Shown piece by piece: positions 5,525 to 10,708 of a stretch of 10,708 nt of DNA. Below the pieces are notes generated by a model. The model was not told the origin of the DNA, searched no databases, and worked only from the letters and a program-made list of their open reading frames with translations. Source of the DNA: Porphyromonadaceae bacterium UBA2751 (lineage in GTDB: Bacteria > Bacteroidota > Bacteroidia > Bacteroidales > Muribaculaceae); assembly GCA_002353285.1 (NCBI GenBank), contig DEJJ01000009.1:71243-81950 (forward strand), in the 5' to 3' direction. Position 1 is the first letter of the stretch. Every line of letters starts with the position of its first letter. The translations under genes and the position numbers were made by a program.

Positions 5525-6370
5525 TCATTGATTAAACCCACTTGATTCTTCAATATCCTTTCCAAATCTGATGGCGTAATCCATTAATTCTGTTATCTTC
5601 TTCATCGGAACAACGCGAACTGTATCTTTTACTTCATTAACACTGATTACCATTCCAATCAGTTTGAATTTATCATTAAACACAGGCCCTCCACTCAGTC
5701 CTGCCCATTCATCATATTTAACAGGGCCGGAATACTTTAGATTATAATATCCATCGACATCAATACTATCTAGTGTCAAATCCTGATGAATAGCATTGCA
5801 TCTATAGAACTTGATGCCATCTTTAATATCCCATTGTACACATCCTTCTATCAAACAGTAATCTGTATCTTTCAACTCTGCCATGCAATGAGAATTGATA
5901 ATCAATTTCTCTTTACCAGCCGCAACGATAACACTATTGTTAACTCTTAACTCATGAGTTAGAAAAGGGTATTTAAAAGAATTCGGTAGTATTGCAAATG
6001 TTATATCCTTCATGTCTGGAATTTCAAACGACAACTCATCTTCAACATTCATCTGGTCAAACGAGAATAGTCCGCCTACTGGTGTGAGCATAGTGGCAAG
6101 TTCGGTTGTGCTGTTTTTATTGTTGAGCACCCATACATACTCATCTCTACCCAATCGCATGCCTTCTTCAAAATCATCAGAATGTGATACGTGGTCAGCT
6201 GTTACAAAAAACAACTTATCCCTATACTGGAAAAAGAATCCGCTCCCAAACCCTTTAATGTTACTTCCATTTTTTTCGGAAGTAACAACTATCTGCTGTG
6301 TCGTGAGCCAGGCAAATTCGTATACAGATTTTATTTCATCCATACTCAAATTATATATACATTTGTACAT
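5525..6370 (-). CDS. Trypsin-like serine peptidase of a Hachiman-linked operon
   Basis: The 281-aa protein is a chymotrypsin-fold peptidase with all three catalytic residues visible: His60 in FFVTADHV after GSGFFF, Asp122 in KDITFAIL, and Ser226 in AGLSGGPVF. A final strand (LIGMVISV, 237-244) completes the second barrel. It has no signal peptide, so it should act in the cytoplasm. By position, Asp220 (six residues before the Ser) would align with the S1-pocket Asp of trypsin, suggesting cleavage after Lys/Arg; this alignment is approximate. The first ATG overlaps the hamB end by 20 bases. Met10 (ATG at 6343), 7 bases after the hamB stop, is an equally good start, and neither has a strong Shine-Dalgarno. 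Trypsin-caspase pairs are known from NTPase-linked conflict systems. Linkage to Hachiman genes is the unusual part. Confidence 0.88.
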   Translation of the reverse strand: MYKCIYNLSMDEIKSVYEFAWLTTQQIVVTSEKNGSNIKGFGSGFFFQYRDKLFFVTADHVSHSDDFEEGMRLGRDEYVWVLNNKNSTTELATMLTPVGGLFSFDQMNVEDELSFEIPDMKDITFAILPNSFKYPFLTHELRVNNSVIVAAGKEKLIINSHCMAELKDTDYCLIEGCVQWDIKDGIKFYRCNAIHQDLTLDSIDVDGYYNLKYSGPVKYDEWAGLSGGPVFNDKFKLIGMVISVNEVKDTVRVVPMKKITELMDYAIRFGKDIEESSGFNQ

Positions 6371-8459
6371 TCATCACAAAGTTCTTCTCAATCTCCTCCA
6401 ATCCCAAAGAATTCACGTCAACACTCTTTAACTGTTGGATAGCCTCATCAAGGTGTTCTGAAAAATGAATCCTTTTCCGAAGTTCATTTGTCACCTGCAC
6501 AGGTAATCCATATTCATCAAACGGTACAACGTATGAAGGACAGAAATAGCTCTCCACAAGTGTGGCATAAAAACTATAATCGCACAAAGAATAACCATGT
6601 CTCACAAATACATCATTGGCTATTTGGTTAAGACTACGTAAATAACGAGGAAATTTAAAGTTTATCCATTGTCGTTGGATGTCAAGCGACAATTCTATAG
6701 TATCATTGATGTCTTTTCCCTCTTGATGATTCATTCGAATAAACTGCTTGATGCTTCCAGCCTCTCGATATGAATTAATCCTATATGCCAGTTGCTTTCC
6801 TGATTTAACGCCATAAACCATCTTGTTCCCGCCTTCAAAAAAACTCCAGATGAGTGCACACACCGCTCTTAGTTGATTAGCGTTAGGGATTTTTGTCCAA
6901 CACATTATCCTATGAATATTGTCTATATGTTCTTCAATAGCCCTCGCTAAAGCAAGCTGTTTGGAGAGGCTAATATAAGAATTATCCCTCAATGTCTTAA
7001 GTGTAAGAACATTCTGATCCGTATATTCCTTTAACTTTTTCTTGGATCCGTCAGTAAGATCTGCCTCATCTATATTGATGAGCATTTCATCTGGAACATC
7101 TTCTGTTTGAGTAAATATCGGAAAATCCACCAAAGGTAATTCTGGTTGAGGCGGTTCCTTAAACAGGAATACATGTCCAATATAGTGTGAGAACATTCTA
7201 CCAGAGCGACCACAAATATTATTAAATGTGAAAAAATCTATCTTGCTGGTCGAAATCTTATTATCGTAGATAACTACATTCTTAGCCTTCGTATTCACAC
7301 CTTCAATGAGTGTGGAAGTACAAATAAGACATCTCAATAATCCCTCATTAAACAACTTTACACACTGTTGAGACAACGCTCTTGGATTCTTCCCATGATG
7401 TATTCCAATTCCGTGTTCAATAGCCTTGGCTAATATCCACTCTGGATGGTAATTATCCCGTATCCATGACACTAACGCTGCATTTTGTTCAATTTTACCA
7501 TATAATTCATATTCCAAAAGCTGCGCAGCAAGTCTGTTTGCACTGGATGGCGACTGACAGTAAACCAAGGTTGGCTGATCTGTATTGTTAAGAATATCTA
7601 CAAGTTTCTCAATGCGTTCCCCGTCAGAATGTATAGTAACTTGGTGCCGCTCTGATACCACCGTTTTGAAATCCGTTTTAATGAATTCGAATTGAATGTT
7701 TTCTAAAGAGCCTGTCTTAACATTCTCGATATTTGGTCCTAGCAGGTAAAACTGTGCACCAGTTTTTACCAACTTATAGAACACCTGATTCAAAATTCTA
7801 TACCGTTCATCACCATCCGTTCTAGAGCCAATTTTATAAAATTCATCTATTACAAAAAAATCAACTTTCACTTGTTCAATAACCTCCACGGCACGCTCTT
7901 GTGTCAAAACTAACACATTCCTTTCAGCTAACTTCTGATATGGATATGTTACAATTTTATACTGCCCTTTGAAAGCAGATAGTCGTTTTCGAGTTTCATC
8001 TATAAGGGCTATTGAAGGAACGATAATCACAATGTTATTATACCTATCTGAGGCTATCACGGAATCAATGATAAGACTCTTGCCATAGCTAGTTGGTGCG
8101 CTAAGAATCACATTCTTGCCATCCATCAAATGATTATATACTGCAGCCTGACTACTGTGGAACACCACTTCGTTCATTCCCTCAACTCTATGCATTTCGA
8201 GAGCTAACAAATCCCGAAGTGACAATTCCTCATCTTTCAGATAAGGATATAGACCAACCTGCTTTACTAGTTCAATCACAATATCATGAAAGTCATTAAA
8301 CTCATGCTTTCGTGCAAAAACGCGCAGAACGAAATCTTGAGCCAATGGATGTCCTGTTGACACAAGTTCTGCAACATCCTTCAGTAAAGCAAATTTGTTT
8401 ATGCCTGAATCTAAAGGTTTTCTAAGTATCCTTCTTATTTCACTTATTCTATCACTCAT
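6351..8459 (-). CDS. hamB: HamB, superfamily 2 helicase of the Hachiman system
   Basis: The 702-aa protein is a complete SF2 DExH-like helicase. The order is an N-terminal helical region (1-95); Walker A APTSYGKS (121-128); motif Ia-like VIIVPSIALIDE (144-155); Walker B FFVIDEF (201-207, DEFY instead of DEAH); TLVYCQSP (297-304); HHGKNPR (354-360); motif V LICTSTLIEGVN (378-389); and motif VI GRSGR (417-421). A long C-terminal part of about 270 residues follows. In Hachiman, HamB is the helicase that loads on and surveys DNA and holds HamA in check until damage or phage DNA is sensed. The assignment rests mainly on the neighbouring DUF1837 gene, to which it is coupled by an ATGA overlap. It also overlaps the serine-peptidase gene downstream. 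No frame damage is visible. Confidence 0.87.
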   Translation of the reverse strand: MSDRISEIRRILRKPLDSGINKFALLKDVAELVSTGHPLAQDFVLRVFARKHEFNDFHDIVIELVKQVGLYPYLKDEELSLRDLLALEMHRVEGMNEVVFHSSQAAVYNHLMDGKNVILSAPTSYGKSLIIDSVIASDRYNNIVIIVPSIALIDETRKRLSAFKGQYKIVTYPYQKLAERNVLVLTQERAVEVIEQVKVDFFVIDEFYKIGSRTDGDERYRILNQVFYKLVKTGAQFYLLGPNIENVKTGSLENIQFEFIKTDFKTVVSERHQVTIHSDGERIEKLVDILNNTDQPTLVYCQSPSSANRLAAQLLEYELYGKIEQNAALVSWIRDNYHPEWILAKAIEHGIGIHHGKNPRALSQQCVKLFNEGLLRCLICTSTLIEGVNTKAKNVVIYDNKISTSKIDFFTFNNICGRSGRMFSHYIGHVFLFKEPPQPELPLVDFPIFTQTEDVPDEMLINIDEADLTDGSKKKLKEYTDQNVLTLKTLRDNSYISLSKQLALARAIEEHIDNIHRIMCWTKIPNANQLRAVCALIWSFFEGGNKMVYGVKSGKQLAYRINSYREAGSIKQFIRMNHQEGKDINDTIELSLDIQRQWINFKFPRYLRSLNQIANDVFVRHGYSLCDYSFYATLVESYFCPSYVVPFDEYGLPVQVTNELRKRIHFSEHLDEAIQQLKSVDVNSLGLEEIEKNFVMNVQMYI

Positions 8460-9298
8460 ATGCGTTGCAATTGCTTTAGTCGTTCATCAAAACATGACAC
8501 AAGAGCCGCCTTGGTCTTCAACGGCAATAAGAAGAGATGAACTGTAAGCGGTACCTTATCGGAAATCTTCTCTATAAATCTCTCGTAAAGTTTGTTAAAC
8601 TCATCTGTGATTTCTGCTAAATATTTCATGCCGCTACTATCATATTTTGCAATCACAGTCGAGTCGTATGTCAACAAAACGGGTATACATGCCCTGTCAA
8701 ACACCGTATCAAGAGAAGTATTAGGGTCTAGCAGCATCTTTAACCTTTCAGCATGAGGCCATTTTCCATCTATCTTATTTTTAATTGCTATGAATTCGTT
8801 CCTCAAATAGTCGCTCTTGATATGGTCAAGGATTTCAGAAACCACATCATTAATTGCTTTATTGATGTCAGTATAAAATTTAACTTCACCTAACCAAAGC
8901 TCAAGTGTATCATCATGGCATACAACATGAACAGCATCAAAGCCCTTAACCGTATCATTTGGACCATCTTTATAATATATCTTGCTTATTGCAGGCAAAG
9001 TGTTATAAAGTTCTCTAATTACAACGTGGAGAAGCAACTCACCAAATTCCCCTCTATTCTGATATTTCTCTGAATTATATATTGCGGTTGCAGCATTCCT
9101 CAACATTCGTCTTATGTCTCTCGCGTCGATTGACTCAAGTTCAGAATAAGTCAAAGCGAACTCTGGTATATAGTCCATCAAATGATTGACCAATTGTTCC
9201 TTACGCCAACTCTTCATTTCAAAGCCAGCGCATAGTCCGTTCAAGTCTCTATTTCCATTCTCACGATGAACTACAACATTGAAGAAAGGTGCCATCAT
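8456..9298 (-). CDS. hamA: HamA, DUF1837 nuclease of the Hachiman system
   Basis: The 280-aa protein matches the DUF1837/HamA pattern. GEFGELLLH (83-91) is the conserved helix with Glu84/Glu87, KGFDAVHV (118-125) gives the core Asp121, and ELWLGEVKFY (133-142) gives Glu138-x-Lys140. Together they form a PD-(D/E)XK-like nuclease site with all key residues kept. HamA is the effector nuclease of Hachiman and degrades DNA when released by the HamB helicase. Two adjacent ATGs (9298 and 9295) compete for the start. It is first in a four-gene operon and its stop shares an ATGA with hamB. A terminator-like hairpin and an imperfect promoter box lie in the 179-base gap upstream. The family call comes from recalled motifs and context; a profile search would settle it. 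Confidence 0.85.
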   Translation of the reverse strand: MMAPFFNVVVHRENGNRDLNGLCAGFEMKSWRKEQLVNHLMDYIPEFALTYSELESIDARDIRRMLRNAATAIYNSEKYQNRGEFGELLLHVVIRELYNTLPAISKIYYKDGPNDTVKGFDAVHVVCHDDTLELWLGEVKFYTDINKAINDVVSEILDHIKSDYLRNEFIAIKNKIDGKWPHAERLKMLLDPNTSLDTVFDRACIPVLLTYDSTVIAKYDSSGMKYLAEITDEFNKLYERFIEKISDKVPLTVHLFLLPLKTKAALVSCFDERLKQLQRI

Positions 9299-9341
9299 AA
9301 ATACTTTATATTACCTTTTATTTGATCTTTCAACACATCTA

Positions 9342-9350
9342 CAAATTGTA
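9342..9350 (-). promoter_or_regulatory. Imperfect -7 promoter box (TACAATTTG) for the hamA operon
   Basis: The minus strand reads TA-CAA-TTTG, the Bacteroidota box with one extra base in the gap, 43 bases before the hamA ATG. No TTTG -33 box is evident; that position is occupied by the hairpin at 9359-9379. It is the best candidate in the gap, not a firm one. Confidence 0.3.
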
Positions 9351-9353
9351 TCT

Positions 9354-9379
9354 AAAAAAGTAATGTTAAGTTCATTACT
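9354..9379 (-). terminator. Candidate terminator of the rloAB operon
   Basis: On the minus strand AGTAATG, a 7-base loop and CATTACT (9379-9359) form a perfect 7-bp stem followed directly by a T run (to 9354). The stem is A/T-rich with only two G-C pairs, so termination may be partial. It lies about 100 bases past the rloB stop and just upstream of the hamA promoter candidate, where it could also act as an operator. Confidence 0.4.
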
Positions 9380-9477
9380 GTTCGATATTATCGTTTAATG
9401 AGGGGGAAAACGTATATTGTAGAATTTGGATGAAAAGTTTTTACAAATACTGTTTAAAGACTTGAAATACTGGTGTG

Positions 9478-10140
9478 TTAACTTCTGTTCATTACACTCT
9501 CTGCCAATATGTAAACGCGTGTTCCGAGTGTTTGCGGCCAACGATCAGAAGGATTCTTGTCCAATGCCCTTGCCCGCTCTATAGCATCCTCTACATGAGC
9601 TATCAAAGCTAGTGCATCGTAGGATGACTCATGATAAGAACCCATCTTCTGACGCAACCGCACCTTCAAATATGGGTCGGTATTTTTAGACTTTCGGCGA
9701 TTCTCCATCCACTGTTTCGCTTCTTCTGGTGGCAGCGATGCAGCATCTTCCATATGCAATAAAAGCCATAGTTCGAAACAAGGATTACTTAAAGCCATAT
9801 GCATGGAAACTTCCTGCGAACATTCCGTGGCTACACGAGACAACATAGCCTCTGTCCAGTGATCTTTGTCTACTACCAACCAGAGTTCGTCATCCGCCTC
9901 TAACTCATATTGGCTTTTGTAGTCATAGAGTTGTTTTAATACATGTTCAGGGCTGGAGTTGTTATGTTCATCTTCACTACGTTCCAAAATATGTACGTGC
10001 ACGCGTGGATTGGTATATTCCTTGGCTAATGCCTTGAAATATATCCGCTCAGTGTCTTTGCCCTCGGAGGCTATGACTATAAGGCGGGCGTCACGATATG
10101 CCTCGCGACGTTCGCGTATCAAACTATTCCTGCTTCGCAT
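9478..10140 (-). CDS. rloB: RloB-family TOPRIM-like protein
   Basis: From the ATG at 10140 the product is 220 aa and starts with a basic stretch (MRSRNSLIRERREAYRDAR) followed by the first strand LIVIASEGKDTE (20-31), the usual RloB opening. WLVVDKDHW (87-95) supplies an Asp-x-Asp pair, and SNPCFELWLLLH (118-129) is the hallmark motif of the family. The SEG Glu and DKD acids fit a TOPRIM-like metal site. I chose 10140 over an in-frame ATG at 10197, which would add 19 residues translated from within the ATPase gene and delay the conserved opening. The start overlaps the ATPase stop by 17 bases, so the two are coupled. RloA/RloB pairs are ATPase-plus-nuclease-like modules found in restriction and defence loci. 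The mechanism is not settled. Confidence 0.85.
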   Translation of the reverse strand: MRSRNSLIRERREAYRDARLIVIASEGKDTERIYFKALAKEYTNPRVHVHILERSEDEHNNSSPEHVLKQLYDYKSQYELEADDELWLVVDKDHWTEAMLSRVATECSQEVSMHMALSNPCFELWLLLHMEDAASLPPEEAKQWMENRRKSKNTDPYLKVRLRQKMGSYHESSYDALALIAHVEDAIERARALDKNPSDRWPQTLGTRVYILAESVMNRS

Positions 10141-10708
10141 AGTCCCAATGTATATTATTAAGTTCGCCAAAGAATGGAATAGCTCCATATCGACCATTCA
10201 GATAACCTTTCTGCACATTCTCTCTTGGCTTATACTCACAAAGTGAAGACAGATGACTTTCTCCTTTTTTGTCTTTTTCTACAAACCAAACTTCATCCTG
10301 ACGGATAGGGGCGGTAGAAAGTAGATTGGACTCGTGTGTGGTGCAGATTAACTGCATTTGTGAATCGCTTCTAAGCAAACTGTTGTACATCTCCAACAAT
10401 TTCAATGTCAACATTGGGTGTAAGCTCCTGTCAACCTCATCAATCACATAGACTGCATCATTAGCACGCATATCGATAAGCATTGGAATAAAATCGAACA
10501 GACGTGACGTTCCATCAGACTCTTCGAACATTTCGAATATATAATCTGAATTACTGCCATCCTTCTTGTGTATGGTTTTCAGCTCATACCACTTCAGATT
10601 CTTCGACTTATCTTTTTCTGCAAAGATGAAGCGGTTCTCATTGTGAATCACCACACCTGTTTCGGAGCCTTTGCCTTCAAGACTTTCCTCAATCTTTTGA
10701 CGGATTTC
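10124..10708 (-). CDS. rloA: RloA-type AAA ATPase, C-terminal part (cut by the window edge)
   Basis: The frame is open to the right edge and gives the last 194 residues of an ABC-like AAA ATPase. Visible are the signature region ESDGTSRL (63-70 of this fragment), Walker B VYVIDEVDRSLHP (86-98, with the Asp-Glu pair) and the switch His in TTHESNLL (123-130). The Walker A half lies outside the window. The gene overlaps the start of the RloB gene, which identifies it as the RloA partner; by itself the domain would be a generic AAA_15/AAA_21 ATPase. It is expected to bind and hydrolyse ATP and control RloB. A GTG at 10652-10654 is internal, not the start. Confidence 0.85.
   Translation of the reverse strand, partial: EIRQKIEESLEGKGSETGVVIHNENRFIFAEKDKSKNLKWYELKTIHKKDGSNSDYIFEMFEESDGTSRLFDFIPMLIDMRANDAVYVIDEVDRSLHPMLTLKLLEMYNSLLRSDSQMQLICTTHESNLLSTAPIRQDEVWFVEKDKKGESHLSSLCEYKPRENVQKGYLNGRYGAIPFFGELNNIHWDYAKQE

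Noticed and set aside
9445..9472. Direct repeat AAATACTG at 9445-9452 and 9465-9472
   Set aside because: Only two 8-bp A/T-rich copies 20 bases apart, too little for a CRISPR, iteron set or attachment site. A binding site is possible but unsupported.
10141..10197. Upstream ATG giving RloB 19 more residues
   Set aside because: The extra segment is translated from the ATPase gene's 3' end and does not resemble the basic opening of RloB proteins; the ATG at 10140 does.
1..10708. CRISPR array, tRNA, rRNA, integrase or complete insertion sequence
   Set aside because: I looked for regularly spaced repeats, cloverleaf-like runs and transposase or recombinase motifs on both strands and found none I could support.

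Overview
The window most likely comes from a Bacteroidales bacterium (Bacteroides/Prevotella-like). Three intergenic sites match the Bacteroidota -7 promoter box TAnnTTTG (on the minus strand at 1233-1240, 1934-1941 and 3832-3839). Protein style also fits: a signal peptide cut before Gln, a short Crp/Fnr regulator, and A/T-rich ribosome-binding regions. Every convincing gene lies on the minus strand, so transcription runs right to left. Much of the window is A/T-rich.

Read in transcription order it looks like a defence island of three adjacent modules followed by ordinary genes. (1) 10708-9478: the C-terminal part of an RloA-type ATPase, cut by the window edge, overlapping an RloB-type TOPRIM-like protein. 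(2) 9298-4580: a compact four-gene operon of hamA (DUF1837 nuclease), hamB (superfamily 2 helicase), a trypsin-like serine peptidase and a caspase-like cysteine peptidase. The first two are the two genes of the Hachiman anti-phage system. The two proteases are not part of the canonical system but are joined to it by a 20-base overlap and an 18-base gap. (3) 3805-2107: an ABC/OLD-like AAA ATPase whose stop overlaps a small protein with a candidate PD-(D/E)XK nuclease core. This pair has the layout of a two-gene defence system, but I cannot assign it to a named one.

The remaining genes are a Crp/Fnr regulator (1915-1340) with its own promoter, a palindrome in that promoter and a terminator; a secreted protein of unknown function (1201-515); and a small cytoplasmic protein (475-71). 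The last two read in one frame, separated by a single TAG, and the frame stays open past the second stop to the left edge.

The largest gene-free stretch, 3840-4579, holds an imperfect 145-bp inverted-repeat structure, a small palindrome, a very G/C-rich patch and what may be a decayed reading frame. It looks like a scar between two defence modules.

The main point of interest is the Hachiman-protease operon. HamB and HamA are expected to form the DNA-sensing helicase and nuclease. The serine peptidase keeps a His-Asp-Ser triad and the caspase-like protein a His-Cys dyad. The caspase-like protein begins with a 30-residue tail that is half Lys/Arg, a plausible target for a trypsin-like enzyme. 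A DNA-triggered proteolytic cascade is a testable inference, not something the sequence proves.
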